Source of the DNA: Leclercia pneumoniae
Lineage (GTDB): Bacteria > Pseudomonadota > Gammaproteobacteria > Enterobacterales > Enterobacteriaceae
Direction of reading: 5' to 3'
Assembly (NCBI RefSeq): GCF_017348915.1
Contig: NZ_CP071383.1
Coordinates: 2,666,001 to 2,730,000, forward strand
DNA length: 64,000 bases
Positions within the stretch are counted from its first letter, which is position 1; each line of letters opens with the position of its first letter. The translations under genes were made by a program, and so were the position numbers. Positions 43,901 to 52,894 of the stretch are shown here, one piece after another. The notes below the pieces were generated by a model that was not told the DNA's origin, made no database searches, and saw only the letters and a program-made list of their open reading frames with translations.

Positions 43901-44520
43901 AGCCGTTTCCACAAGACTGAAACGGGTACATTAGCAATTAATCAACGCGCTGACACGCTCATCAAAGCATTGCCACAGGCGATGCTGTCGCAATTTGCAA
44001 AGTCGGGTTTTCAGACCTTTTCGCATGACCGCCTGAGTACACCGCGGCGCCAGCCGTTACTTTTTGGGTTAATTTCATAAAATATTCCTAAAAGTTAATT
44101 TTATTCTGGCGATCGATTTTAAATAAGTAAACGCTATGCAATTATTATCCCGTTTATGCTTTTTATCGTTTAGCGCTCTCATGCCATTCATTCCTATCCG
44201 TTATGCCCAATAGCCACATTGGGCTTTTTTTTCCACTTCACCCCCTTTTCGTCCCATAGGCGATCCAAAACCATCATCAGTAACAATCAAATCAACCAAC
44301 ACATAACTCACTGATATATAAATCAATAGATGTCATTTATTTTCTTTTTCACTAGAATAGATAAATAATATAAAACACCCCCCATTAATATTTTGAAATA
44401 CTTTTAACCTTTCGAATGAGATATTTTCAAAAGATCGCAATTGCGTCATGAAATAGTATTATTCCGCACCCGGAGCGGGTCGCAATTATTCATATAAACA
44501 ATATATAAAGGATATATATA
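43901..44520. other. Long AT-rich intergenic region before the porin gene
   Basis: A 620-bp non-coding stretch. The centre carries a probable sRNA with a strong terminator. From about 44240 to the porin start the DNA is markedly AT-rich, with short repeats such as ATATATAAAGGATATATATA just before the ATG. This composition is typical of H-NS-silenced porin promoters. No protein-coding gene was recognised. Confidence 0.6.
44145..44232 (+). ncRNA. rseX: Probable sRNA, RseX-like
   Basis: It ends in a perfect terminator GCCCAAT/ATTGGGC (44205-44224) followed by eight Ts. The body holds the unstructured stretch TTTTTATCGTTTAGCGCTCTC upstream of it, and a possible -10 TATGCA lies at 44135-44140. 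In E. coli the 91-nt Hfq-dependent RseX gene occupies the same place, directly upstream of the yedS porin and after yedJ, and it represses ompA and ompC. The assignment rests on synteny, size and terminator; the 5' end is approximate. Confidence 0.6.
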
Positions 44521-45597
44521 ATGAAAAGAAAAGTTCTGGCAGTTCTGGTCCCCGTTTTATTATCCGCTGGCGCTGTCAATGCAGCAGAAATCTACAAAAA
44601 AGACGGTAATAAATTTGACCTGTATGGAAAAATGGTTGGGAAACGCATCTGGAGCGAGGCCGACAGCAGCAACAGCAGCAACGCCGATGACTCCTATGCT
44701 CGTTTCGGCATCAAGGGTGAGACCGAAATTACCGATCAACTGACCGGTTTCGGTCAGTTCGAATACAACCTGGAAGCCAGCAAGCCGGAAGGCGCACAGG
44801 ATGAAAGCACGCGTCTTTCCTTCGCGGGTCTGAAATTCGGTGATTTTGGCTCCTTCGATTACGGCCGTAACTATGGCGTGGCTTATGACGCAGCGGCTTA
44901 CACCGATATGCTGGTTGAATGGGGCGGCGACGCCTGGTCAGCAACCGACAACTTCATGACCGGCCGTACGACCGGCGTGGCCACCTACCGTAACAACGAT
45001 TTCTTCGGCGCGGTTGAAGGCCTGAATTTCGCCCTTCAGTATCAGGGCAACAACCACGACAAAAACCTGCGTAAAGGTAACGGCGATGGCTACAGCACGT
45101 CCCTGAGCTATGAAATTGATGGCTTCAGCTTTGTGGGTGTCTATGGCAAATCAGATCGTACTGATACCCAGGCTGCAGACGGTTACGGCGACAACGCTGA
45201 AGTGTGGTCTCTGGCGGCAAAATATGATGCAAATAATCTTTATGCCGCGGTAATGTACGGCGAAACCCGTAATATGTCCTGGGCTGGTAGCGACATTGGC
45301 TTTGCCAATAAAACCCAGAACGTTGAAGCTGTGGTCCAGTATCAATTCGACTTCGGCCTGCGTCCATCCCTGGGTTATGTCTACTCCAAAGGCAAGGATT
45401 TGGGTGCGAAAGAGGGTGAAAAGGGGACTAATGCAGATCGTCTTAACTATGTCGAACTGGGTACCTGGTATTACTTCAACAAGAACATGAACGTCTACGC
45501 TGCTTACAAATTCAACCTGCTGGACGACCGGGATACCGCCATCACTGGCGCCGACAATGGCGACCAGATAGCGCTGGGTATCGTTTACCAGTTCTAA
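44521..45597 (+). CDS. OmpC/OmpF-family outer-membrane porin (YedS/OmpS-type position)
   Basis: 358 aa with a 21-residue signal peptide ending AVNA. 16-stranded general porin: it starts AEIYKKDGNKFDLYGK, the eyelet loop L3 region is GGDAWSATDNFMTGRTTG, and it ends with the C-terminal Phe of VYQF. By gene position (after yedJ) it matches E. coli yedS, which is a pseudogene in K-12, and the quiescent ompS-type porins of Salmonella; here it is intact. GGAT lies eight bases upstream. Regulation by H-NS/LeuO/OmpR is plausible from the AT-rich leader but unproven. Confidence 0.92.
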   Translation: MKRKVLAVLVPVLLSAGAVNAAEIYKKDGNKFDLYGKMVGKRIWSEADSSNSSNADDSYARFGIKGETEITDQLTGFGQFEYNLEASKPEGAQDESTRLSFAGLKFGDFGSFDYGRNYGVAYDAAAYTDMLVEWGGDAWSATDNFMTGRTTGVATYRNNDFFGAVEGLNFALQYQGNNHDKNLRKGNGDGYSTSLSYEIDGFSFVGVYGKSDRTDTQAADGYGDNAEVWSLAAKYDANNLYAAVMYGETRNMSWAGSDIGFANKTQNVEAVVQYQFDFGLRPSLGYVYSKGKDLGAKEGEKGTNADRLNYVELGTWYYFNKNMNVYAAYKFNLLDDRDTAITGADNGDQIALGIVYQF

Positions 45598-45618
45598 GGA
45601 TCTCTTCCCCCTATTCAG

Positions 45619-45642
45619 GCCCGCCACGTTGCGGGCTTTTTT
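45619..45642 (+). terminator. Porin gene terminator
   Basis: Arms GCCCGC/GCGGGC with a 6-base loop and six Ts, 22 bases beyond the porin stop. Confidence 0.85.
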
Positions 45643-45728
45643 CTTTCCTGCCCCACCAGCTTAACCTGGCTTTAACAATCGTGCGGCATCGGCGATAATA
45701 GCGCTTTTCTGCCCTTTCCGGAGTTTCA

Positions 45729-47327
45729 ATGCGCGATCTGCCCCACGTGACTACCCCGCACAAGCGCCCAATGAAACTGACGACCCTGGTGACTCTGATG
45801 GTGTACTCCGTGACGGGCTCCATTCTGTTGGTCATTTTTGCTCTCTACTTTGCGCAGATCACCAAAGCGACACGCGAAGGGGTTAAAGAGACGGCGCTGG
45901 CGGTGGCGAGGACGCTGGCCGACAGTCCTGACGTGGTGCGAGGGTTAGAGCACCCTCCTCAGAGCAACCTGATTCAGCCGATCGCCCTGGCGGTAATGCA
46001 GCGCAACAATTTGTTGTTTGCCGTCGTCACGGATATGCGCGGAATACGTTATTCCCATCCCAACCCCTCGTTGCTCGGAAAAGCCTTTATCGGGGAGGAC
46101 CTGCGCCCTGCCCTGCAGGCAAAAGAGAATGTCGCCATCAACCACGGCGTGCTCGACGAGGCGCTACGGGTTTTCACGCCCGTTTATAACGCCAGCCACC
46201 AGCAGATTGGCGTGGTGTCAGTAGGTATTTCGCTGGAAAAAGTGGAGCAACAAATCAGTCGTAACCGCTGGGATGCCATCTGGCTGGTATTGTTCAGCGC
46301 CCTTCTGGGTGCGCTGGCTGCCTGGGGGCTGGCAAGAATGCTCAAACGCGTACTCTTTGGCCTTGAGCCCTGGGAGATTTCCGCGCTCTTTGAACAGCGT
46401 CAGGCTATGTTGCAGTCACTGCGTGAAGGGGTTATTGCGGTCGATCAACAAGGACAGATTACGATGGTCAATCTCGCCGCGCGCCAGATTCTTGCCCACG
46501 ATCCCCTTAATACGCCGTTACTGGTTACGCTGCGTGAAGTCTCCCGCAGCGGACAGGCGCGTGAGGATCAGGAGATCAACTGCAACGGTCGTCTGTTACT
46601 CTGCAATACCTTGCCCATCAGGGCGCATAATCAGCAGGCCGGCGCGATTACCACCTTCCGCGATAAGACCGAAATCAGCCAAATGATGCAGCGTATGGAT
46701 GGTCTGGTGAGCTACCTCGATGCCCTGCGTACCCATTCTCATGAGTTTATGAATAAGCTGCATGTGATACTCGGCCTGCTGCATATGAGACGCTATGACA
46801 AACTGGAGTCGTACATACTGCAAACTGCGCAAAATTATCAGCTCGATGTGGGCGCGATTCAGCGGACTATCCAGTCTCCGGTGGTTGCGGGTTTTCTGTT
46901 GGGCAAAATTACCCGCGCGAAAGAGGCGGGCTTTACCTTAACCCTGGCTGATGAGTGCCGGGTACCAGACAACCCTAATGAAGAGCAAACCGCCGTCCTG
47001 GTTACCGTCCTGGGTAACCTGATAGAAAACGCCCTGGATGCGATGGCAGCGCAGCCGGCGGGAGAAGTCAGCCTGCTGCTCCATTACCAGAACGGCATAC
47101 TGAGTGGCGAAGTGAGTGACGACGGGCCGGGCATTCCGGCGCAGAACCTCTCAGCAATCTTTGATAAAGGCTTCTCGACCAAAGGTGAACACCGGGGAGT
47201 GGGGTTGTATCTTGCGCGCCAGCAACTTGAAAAGCTGGGGGGCGAATTGAGCGTGGAATCAGAGCCAGGCGTGTTTACACAATTTTTTGTGCAAATCCCC
47301 TGGGACAGTGAAAGGAATAGCGCGTGA
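45729..47327 (+). CDS. dcuS: DcuS-like C4-dicarboxylate sensor histidine kinase
   Basis: 532 aa, beginning and domain order as in E. coli DcuS (543 aa): TM1 about residues 19-42, periplasmic PAS sensor 43-180, TM2 181-203, cytoplasmic PAS (about 215-315) and HATPase. The ligand residues known from DcuS are all present at the same numbers: R107, H110, R147 and F149. Phospho-acceptor His338 lies in SHEFMNKLHV, and the N and G boxes read NLIENALDA, DDGPGI and GVGLYLARQQ. Whether it is the true DcuS or a paralogue cannot be decided here. No dcuB or fumB gene is adjacent. Confidence 0.88.
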   Translation: MRDLPHVTTPHKRPMKLTTLVTLMVYSVTGSILLVIFALYFAQITKATREGVKETALAVARTLADSPDVVRGLEHPPQSNLIQPIALAVMQRNNLLFAVVTDMRGIRYSHPNPSLLGKAFIGEDLRPALQAKENVAINHGVLDEALRVFTPVYNASHQQIGVVSVGISLEKVEQQISRNRWDAIWLVLFSALLGALAAWGLARMLKRVLFGLEPWEISALFEQRQAMLQSLREGVIAVDQQGQITMVNLAARQILAHDPLNTPLLVTLREVSRSGQAREDQEINCNGRLLLCNTLPIRAHNQQAGAITTFRDKTEISQMMQRMDGLVSYLDALRTHSHEFMNKLHVILGLLHMRRYDKLESYILQTAQNYQLDVGAIQRTIQSPVVAGFLLGKITRAKEAGFTLTLADECRVPDNPNEEQTAVLVTVLGNLIENALDAMAAQPAGEVSLLLHYQNGILSGEVSDDGPGIPAQNLSAIFDKGFSTKGEHRGVGLYLARQQLEKLGGELSVESEPGVFTQFFVQIPWDSERNSA

Positions 47328-48049
47328 TAAATGTTTTGATCGTCGATGACGATGCCATGGTGGCCGACCTGAACCAGATGTATGTGAACCGTGTCGAAGG
47401 ATTCCACTGTAGCGGTATCGCCTCTACCCTGACGCAGGCCAGGAGGATAATCAGTGACAACACCTCGCCGATAGATCTTATTCTGCTCGACGTCTATATG
47501 CAGCAGGAGAGCGGCCTGGATCTGCTACCGGTAATACGCGCCTCTGGCCGTTCAATTGCAGTCATTATGATCTCATCGGCATCCGATGCTGCCACCGTTC
47601 AGACCTCGCTGCACTATGGCGTGGTCGATTACCTGATTAAGCCCTTTCATTTTCCGCGTTTTGAAGAGGCGCTCACCGGCTGGCGAGCTAAGAAACAGGC
47701 TATGGACGCGCATCAGCATTATGAGCAGGCGGACGTGGATAAGCTCCTGCATGGCAGTACCGGCGAATTTATGGAGAACAAACGGCTGCCGAAAGGGTTA
47801 ACGCCCCAAACGCTACGCACGCTCTGTTTGTGGATCGATGCCAATCCAGGCATGGAATTTTCAACCGATGACCTGGCCAATGCGGTCAAAATCTCGCGGG
47901 TCTCATGCCGTAAATATCTGATATGGCTTGCGCAGATTAATCTGCTTTTCACCCGCATTCACTATGGTGCCACCGGGCGTCCGGTCTATCGCTATCGTCT
48001 GCGACCCGAGCAGGGGGCACGGCTGAAACAGTTCTGCGAGCCGGGTTAA
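47324..48049 (+). CDS. dcuR: DcuR-like response regulator
   Basis: 241 aa (E. coli DcuR 239). CitB-type receiver with D8-D10 and phospho-acceptor Asp56 (LILLDVYMQQESGLDLLPV), Lys in YLIKPF, and a C-terminal helix-turn-helix (FSTDDLANAVKISRVSCRKYLIWL). ATGA overlap with the kinase gene makes a coupled pair. Expected targets are fumarate respiration and C4-dicarboxylate uptake genes, none of which are in this window. Confidence 0.88.
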   Translation: MINVLIVDDDAMVADLNQMYVNRVEGFHCSGIASTLTQARRIISDNTSPIDLILLDVYMQQESGLDLLPVIRASGRSIAVIMISSASDAATVQTSLHYGVVDYLIKPFHFPRFEEALTGWRAKKQAMDAHQHYEQADVDKLLHGSTGEFMENKRLPKGLTPQTLRTLCLWIDANPGMEFSTDDLANAVKISRVSCRKYLIWLAQINLLFTRIHYGATGRPVYRYRLRPEQGARLKQFCEPG

Positions 48050-48195
48050 GAATCGACGCAACAAGACAATAGCATCGCTGAAACATCCTGATTTAGCTCA
48101 CAGATATCGTGACGAAGCGGTAAAGGAATGTTACTTAACGCGATCAGAGTGATAAGGTACGCAACGCAGGAAGAGGTCGACAGCCTGAAAAGATG

Positions 48196-48285
48196 TGGCG
48201 GAGAGAGGGGGATTTGAACCCCCGGTAGAGTTGCCCCTACTCCGGTTTTCGAGACCGGTCCGTTCAGCCGCTCCGGCATCTCTCC
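48196..48285 (-). tRNA. serU: tRNA-Ser (CGA)
   Basis: 90-nt class II tRNA with long variable arm, CCA encoded, anticodon CGA. Same as E. coli serU and in the same place next to mtfA. Confidence 0.97.
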
Positions 48286-48378
48286 GTTTTGATGGTTGCC
48301 ATGATGCCAGGTAATTTGGCATTTTAACAGTCCATAACCGTTCAATTTTGTTCAAGTGACGAGTTTGCGAGCAAAGCG

Positions 48379-49176
48379 ATGATTAAGTGGCCCTGGAAAT
48401 CTAATGAATCCGCGCGTAACACGGCATTCCCCTGGGAAGAAGCGCTGGCGATCCCGGTGTTGGCCTGGCTTCCGGACGAGGATAAACATCAACTCGCTCA
48501 GCTGGCAGAACGTTTTTTACAGCAAAAACGCCTGGTTGCGCTGCAAGGTTTTGAGCTTGATGAACAGAAGAGTGCGCGTATCGCCCTGCTCTTCTGCTTA
48601 CCCGTGCTTAAACTCGGTATTGAGTGGCTGGATGGTTTCCACGAAGTGCTGATCTACCCTGCCCCCTTCGTCGTCGATGACGAGTGGGAAGATGACATCG
48701 GGCTGGTGCACAATCAACGCATGGTGCAATCTGGCCAGAGCTGGCAACAGGGGCCCATTATCCTGAACTGGCTCGATATTCAGGACTCCTTCGACGCCTC
48801 CGGATTTAACCTTATCGTGCATGAGGTGGCGCATAAGCTCGACACCCGCAATGGCGATCGCGCCAGCGGTGTGCCCTTTATCCCGCTGCGGGAAGTCGCA
48901 GGCTGGGAGCACGATCTCCATGCCGCCATGAACAATATTCAGGATGAGATCGATCTGGTGGGGGAGAGTGCAGCGAGCATAGATGCTTACGCCGCAACCG
49001 ATCCGGCGGAGTGTTTCGCCGTGCTGTCCGAATACTTCTTCAGCGCCCCTGAACTGTTCGCCCCTCGTTTCCCGTCGCTCTGGCAGCGGTTCTGCCATTT
49101 TTATCAGCAAGATCCCCTGCAGGGAATTCGTAATAACGAAGCGCGTGATGGCGATACAGGCGTTCAGGTACATTAA
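48379..49176 (+). CDS. mtfA: Mlc titration factor A, zinc peptidase MtfA
   Basis: 265 aa, identical in length to E. coli MtfA (YeeI). Zinc-binding HEVAH at residues 148-152, with a glutamate-containing third ligand region ([16 protein letters not shown]) downstream. It binds the repressor Mlc and so affects ptsG; it also has aminopeptidase activity. Confidence 0.96.
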   Translation: MIKWPWKSNESARNTAFPWEEALAIPVLAWLPDEDKHQLAQLAERFLQQKRLVALQGFELDEQKSARIALLFCLPVLKLGIEWLDGFHEVLIYPAPFVVDDEWEDDIGLVHNQRMVQSGQSWQQGPIILNWLDIQDSFDASGFNLIVHEVAHKLDTRNGDRASGVPFIPLREVAGWEHDLHAAMNNIQDEIDLVGESAASIDAYAATDPAECFAVLSEYFFSAPELFAPRFPSLWQRFCHFYQQDPLQGIRNNEARDGDTGVQVH

Positions 49177-49229
49177 ATCAGCGGTTTGTGGCTTAATTAA
49201 TCAGTTGATTCAGTGCGTTAAATTTAGTG

Positions 49230-49258
49230 TTGACACAAAATAGCGAGGCCATTAACAT
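49230..49258 (+). promoter_or_regulatory. Promoter of the first tRNA-Asn gene
   Basis: TTGACA (49230-49235), 17-base spacer, TAACAT (49253-49258), about 18 bases upstream of the tRNA. Confidence 0.75.
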
Positions 49259-49276
49259 GCGCCTCGTTCACACGAT

Positions 49277-49352
49277 TCCTCTGTAGTTCAGTCGGTAGAA
49301 CGGCGGACTGTTAATCCGTATGTCACTGGTTCGAGTCCAGTCAGAGGAGCCA
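49277..49352 (+). tRNA. asnT: tRNA-Asn (GUU), copy 1
   Basis: 76-nt tRNA with CCA encoded and anticodon GUU. Identical to the two other copies in the window. Position after mtfA matches E. coli asnT. Confidence 0.97.
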
Positions 49353-49358
49353 AATTTG

Positions 49359-49385
49359 AAAAGCCTGCTTTTAAGCAGGCTTTTT
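49359..49385 (+). terminator. asnT terminator
   Basis: Arms AAAAGCCTGCTT/AAGCAGGCTTTT with a 2-base centre and a T-run. Confidence 0.85.
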
Positions 49386-49413
49386 GCTTTTCTACGTCCG
49401 GGGCGCATTTTTG

Positions 49414-50421
49414 CTATTTTCCACCGCGCTCTGGGGCGTCACGGTTGAGCACCTCACCGCAGAGGCGCATTTCTGGCGGCTCAGCAGGGGTGATAACGCC
49501 AATTCGCACTGGCAACGCATCCGCTTGCTGGCACGCTTTTTTCAGCTGTTGCCACGCCTCTGCCTCCGACTCCATGTCACTTATCAGGGTATCAAACGCC
49601 CCTTCAACGACCTCAATCTTGACAGGCTGATCGTCATGACGCTCGGTGGGTTCTCGCTCCCCTTCCCCGGTAAGGGTGTTCTCCAGCTCGTTGAGCCTGC
49701 TGGTTAAGACCGCCAGGTTGTTTTCCGCCGCGTTCGGTGAATAGAAAAACAACCCGCTAATAAATAACGCTTCCATCACCTCAAAGAAGGCAAAGGTCGT
49801 GTCGCCGTAAACGTAGAGTCCTCGTTCGCTGCGCCGCACTCCCGAAACCTGTTCATTGAGCAGTTCCTCTTTCTGCGAAACCGTGAGCGTCTGCTTGTTG
49901 TAAAGAATAACCGGCAAGTTTTTAATTTCGTGGATATTCTCACTCAGACTCCAGCGCTCCTTCTCGCCCTGGATAAAACCGGACGCATCGCAGACGGTTT
50001 CAATATCAAATTCATCGGTGGAGAAGCGCTCGCGATTAAAATAGTCGCTCACGTCCTCGCTCTCCTCCATGCCTTCCCGCACCCAGCAGCGATAGACTGA
50101 ACTTCGGCGATCAATGCCAATCCACTCCAGATCCACGGTGCCAGGGCTGGAAGGTTTTCTTGCCTCGTCAATCCATGCGCCGACATCTCTGTCGAGATAG
50201 GCGCCAAGCAGGTCTTTCCAGGGCTCAATCGCCACGAAGATATTGGCAAGGGTTGTCCCTGCTTCAATGATGACGGGATGGCGAAAAAATCTGAGGAGGA
50301 ACCAGGGATCGGTAGCGGCAGTGGTGTTCTGTATTGCCAGCAAGGGCAACGCTGTTGTCTCATCGTAATGTGAGCGAAAACGCAGTACCGAATCGGTACA
50401 AAAAATTAATTCACCGTCCAT
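49414..50421 (-). CDS. Hypothetical protein of unknown family
   Basis: 335 aa from the ATG at 50421; the open frame continues 13 codons upstream only to a TTG. AGGAG lies about 11 bases upstream of the ATG. I do not recognise a family. The protein is acidic and soluble-looking: no signal peptide, one moderately hydrophobic stretch (TFAFFEVMEALFISGLFFYS, about residues 210-230), then a short coiled-coil-like part (ENNLAVLTSRLNELENTL). It sits alone between tRNA-Asn and cbl, a site occupied by variable DNA in relatives. Base composition resembles the neighbours. Confidence 0.8.
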   Translation of the reverse strand: MDGELIFCTDSVLRFRSHYDETTALPLLAIQNTTAATDPWFLLRFFRHPVIIEAGTTLANIFVAIEPWKDLLGAYLDRDVGAWIDEARKPSSPGTVDLEWIGIDRRSSVYRCWVREGMEESEDVSDYFNRERFSTDEFDIETVCDASGFIQGEKERWSLSENIHEIKNLPVILYNKQTLTVSQKEELLNEQVSGVRRSERGLYVYGDTTFAFFEVMEALFISGLFFYSPNAAENNLAVLTSRLNELENTLTGEGEREPTERHDDQPVKIEVVEGAFDTLISDMESEAEAWQQLKKACQQADALPVRIGVITPAEPPEMRLCGEVLNRDAPERGGK

Positions 50422-50738
50422 CTTGTCTCTGGCTCCTGATGTTGTATTGCAGCCCTGCAAACCAAACCACTCATCAAAACTGTCCGTCGTTTTGATCGCC
50501 CATACGGGATCTCCTGAACATAGAACACAAGCCTTATAGGTGTAAAGCTACAGGAGAGAGTGTGCCGGGCTGTCAGATAAAAAGGTATCCGCCTTTACAG
50601 GATGTGCGAGTGAGGCTTCGCCATAAGCCTGATGGGGATGAAACCTACACTTTTGCGTGCGACCATTGTCGCAACGCGTGCCGGTGCGGGCGTAAAAAAA
50701 CCTGCGCATGGCAGGCTTTTGTCGCGGGTGCGTGGGTT
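50422..50738. other. Intergenic region between the unknown gene and cbl
   Basis: 317 bp, holding the unknown gene's leader on one side and the cbl terminator on the other. A small hairpin AGGCTT/AAGCCT occurs near 50612. Nothing else recognised. Confidence 0.5.
50694..50720 (-). terminator. cbl terminator
   Basis: On the minus strand CCTGC-CATGC-GCAGG is followed by seven Ts (50700-50694), about 20 bases after the cbl stop. Confidence 0.75.
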
Positions 50739-51689
50739 CTAAATCTGATAATCAAGCGCCACCTCTTCCGGCTCCATGGCCTGGCGCTTGATTTCATCCA
50801 CCGACAGGCCGGCGTTACAGAGTTCAATGAAACGCCAGACGTAGTTACGCTGCAGTTGACCGCGCTTCAGACCAAGCCAGACCGTATTGGCATCGAAAAG
50901 GTGGCGTGTATCAAGGCGCACCAGATTACCCGGCTCGCTCTCAGTGCCGGACTGCTCGGCCACCAGCCCGATTCCCAGGCCCAGCTCGACGTAGGTGCGA
51001 ATCACGTCGGAGTCCTGGGCGCTGAGCACAATGTCTGGCGTTAACCCTTTACGATGAAAGGCTTCATCGATGCGCGAACGCCCGGTAATACCCTGCCGAT
51101 AGGTAATCAACGGCCATTTATTGATCTCTTCCAGCGTAAGTGGGTTTATCTGCGTCAGGGGGTGATCGGTCGGCAGGAGGAGCGTGTGATGCCAGCGGAA
51201 CCAGGGAAAAGCCACCAGCTGCGGATCATTGCTTAAACGCTCGCTGGCGATACCGATATCCGCCCCACCATTTTGCAGCAGAACGTCTATCTCCTGGGGT
51301 GTCCCCTGGATCAGCTCCAGGCGCACCTGCGGAAACAGCTCGCGGAAAGCCTTAATCACCGGCGGCAGACTGTAACGTGCCTGGGTATGGGTGGTGGCGA
51401 TAGTCAGCACCCCGGAGGCATCGTTGGTAAAGAGGTCGGCCAGACGGCTAACGTTACTGGCTTCGTTGAGAATACGCTCTGCGATGGTCAGCAGCGCTTT
51501 TCCCGGTTCGGTCATCCCCAGCAGACGCTTACCGCGGCGGATGAAAATCTCGATACCCAGCTCCTCTTCCAGCTCACGGATATGACGACTGACGCCGGAC
51601 TGAGAGGTATAAAGCATATTGGCGACCTCGGTCAGGTTGTAATCCCGACGGGCCGCCTCGCGAATAATTTTAAGTTGCTGGAAGTTCAC
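50739..51689 (-). CDS. cbl: LysR-type sulfur regulator Cbl
   Basis: 316 aa from the GTG at 51689, the E. coli length, with GGAG six bases upstream; an in-frame ATG at 51713 would add eight unconserved residues. LysR helix-turn-helix NFQQLKIIREAARRDYNLTE at the N-terminus and a CysB-like effector domain (THTQARYSLPPVIKAF). It activates ssu and tau genes for sulfonate use under sulfate starvation. Next to nac, as in E. coli, which couples it to nitrogen control. Confidence 0.95.
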   Translation of the reverse strand: MNFQQLKIIREAARRDYNLTEVANMLYTSQSGVSRHIRELEEELGIEIFIRRGKRLLGMTEPGKALLTIAERILNEASNVSRLADLFTNDASGVLTIATTHTQARYSLPPVIKAFRELFPQVRLELIQGTPQEIDVLLQNGGADIGIASERLSNDPQLVAFPWFRWHHTLLLPTDHPLTQINPLTLEEINKWPLITYRQGITGRSRIDEAFHRKGLTPDIVLSAQDSDVIRTYVELGLGIGLVAEQSGTESEPGNLVRLDTRHLFDANTVWLGLKRGQLQRNYVWRFIELCNAGLSVDEIKRQAMEPEEVALDYQI

Positions 51690-51785
51690 TGTTCGCTCCG
51701 GGGCATCTGACATGGCTCTATTGTTAGAGCCTGCCTACCCCGAGAACAAATAATAAAAACCCGCATCTTATGCTTTTATGGAATA

Positions 51786-52703
51786 TTAGCTCACCAGCTG
51801 CAGTTCTCGATTCTCCAGCGATGGACGACTCACCAACGACATCAGGATCTCTTTAACCGCCTGAGCCTGAGGTGACAACGAACCGCGGGCAGAGACATTA
51901 AGCGAGAGCGGCAAACTCATCGAAGGCGTAGTAATACGGGCCATCCAGCCGTTCGCTGCACTGCAGAGAGAACGCGCGGCAGATTCAGGCAGAACCGTCA
52001 CGCCCATACCGCTGGCGATCGCCGCAGTCAGGGTCGAGATAGAGTCGATTTCACCGATGATTTTCGCCGTCAGGCGGCGCAGGGAAAAGGCCTCATCGAC
52101 CCGCAGGCGTACGGCGCTGTAATCACGGGGCAGGAAGAGGTTCATCTCTGCGACGGCCGTGAGATCGACGCTCTGCCCTGGGCAATCGCGCGTCCCCACC
52201 AGGAAAAGATCTTCTTTTAGTAACGGCTGGCTGGTGATGCCTGCCACCGGCGAACGATCGTAGAGCACGGCCATATCTAGCTGGCCGCTCAGTAATTTAT
52301 CGTTCAGGACGGAGCCGCTGTTCTCATGCAGATAAACCAGTACTTCTGGCAGTTCGGCGCGAACGGCCTGCAGCAGCGGCATGGTCACAGAGGAAGCCGC
52401 CGTTCCGGGTGCCAGGCCAATTGAAACCTGTCCGGTTAGCGTCTGCCCGACGTTGCACACCGCCAGCTGTGCCTGTTCACACTGACGCAGAATAGTCCGT
52501 GCATGGGTATAAAGGATCTTTCCGGCTTCCGTTGGCGTAACGCCGCGCTTGGTACGGATTAACAGCTGCTGATCCATTTCGCCTTCCAGAGTAGCAACCT
52601 GCTGGCTCAACGCGGGCTGCGCAATATGCAGCACTTCTGCGGCCTGAGTCAGGCTACCGATGTCGACGATTTTTACGAAGTATTTCAGTCGTCTTAAGTT
52701 CAT
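51786..52703 (-). CDS. nac: Nitrogen assimilation control protein Nac
   Basis: LysR-type regulator, 305 aa from the ATG at 52703 (AGGGGGC upstream), the family length; an open frame extends 43 codons upstream across the promoter and is not coding. N-terminal MNLRRLKYFVKIVDIGSLTQAAEVLHIAQPALSQQ is nearly invariant. Under nitrogen limitation it links NtrC to sigma-70 operons such as histidine use and represses gdhA. Confidence 0.96.
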   Translation of the reverse strand: MNLRRLKYFVKIVDIGSLTQAAEVLHIAQPALSQQVATLEGEMDQQLLIRTKRGVTPTEAGKILYTHARTILRQCEQAQLAVCNVGQTLTGQVSIGLAPGTAASSVTMPLLQAVRAELPEVLVYLHENSGSVLNDKLLSGQLDMAVLYDRSPVAGITSQPLLKEDLFLVGTRDCPGQSVDLTAVAEMNLFLPRDYSAVRLRVDEAFSLRRLTAKIIGEIDSISTLTAAIASGMGVTVLPESAARSLCSAANGWMARITTPSMSLPLSLNVSARGSLSPQAQAVKEILMSLVSRPSLENRELQLVS

Positions 52704-52760
52704 TTTGCCCCCTGTACGAAATGCGTTGCCGGTTCCGGCGCGAATTGTTGTAGAGGGTTT

Positions 52761-52776
52761 TGCAAGATGCTTGCCA
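52761..52776 (-). promoter_or_regulatory. nac: Sigma-54 promoter of nac
   Basis: The minus strand reads TGGCAAGCATCTTGCA: the GG and GC dinucleotides have the required 10-base separation and match TGGCAC-N5-TTGCA closely. It lies about 60 bases upstream of the nac start. Confidence 0.85.
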
Positions 52777-52894
52777 GTTTTGGAGAGGAGGTCGGATATG
52801 TTCGCTAAGCGCCTGAAAATAAGAGATTCCAATTGTTAGTCGTAAAAAGAGAAGCGTAACAGTGGTTTCTGATCTGCCCCATTAGGGGTATGAG

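Larger units (their letters stand above)
49265..49402 (+). repeat. 138-bp inverted repeat, left copy (tRNA-Asn plus terminator)
   Basis: Covers CGTTCACACGAT, the tRNA, the terminator and the trailing TTTTCTACGTCCGGG. The reverse complement of 62981-63118 aligns with it over 138 bp with only two mismatches (G/A in the AAATTTGAAAA stretch, A/G in TCTACG). Confidence 0.9.
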
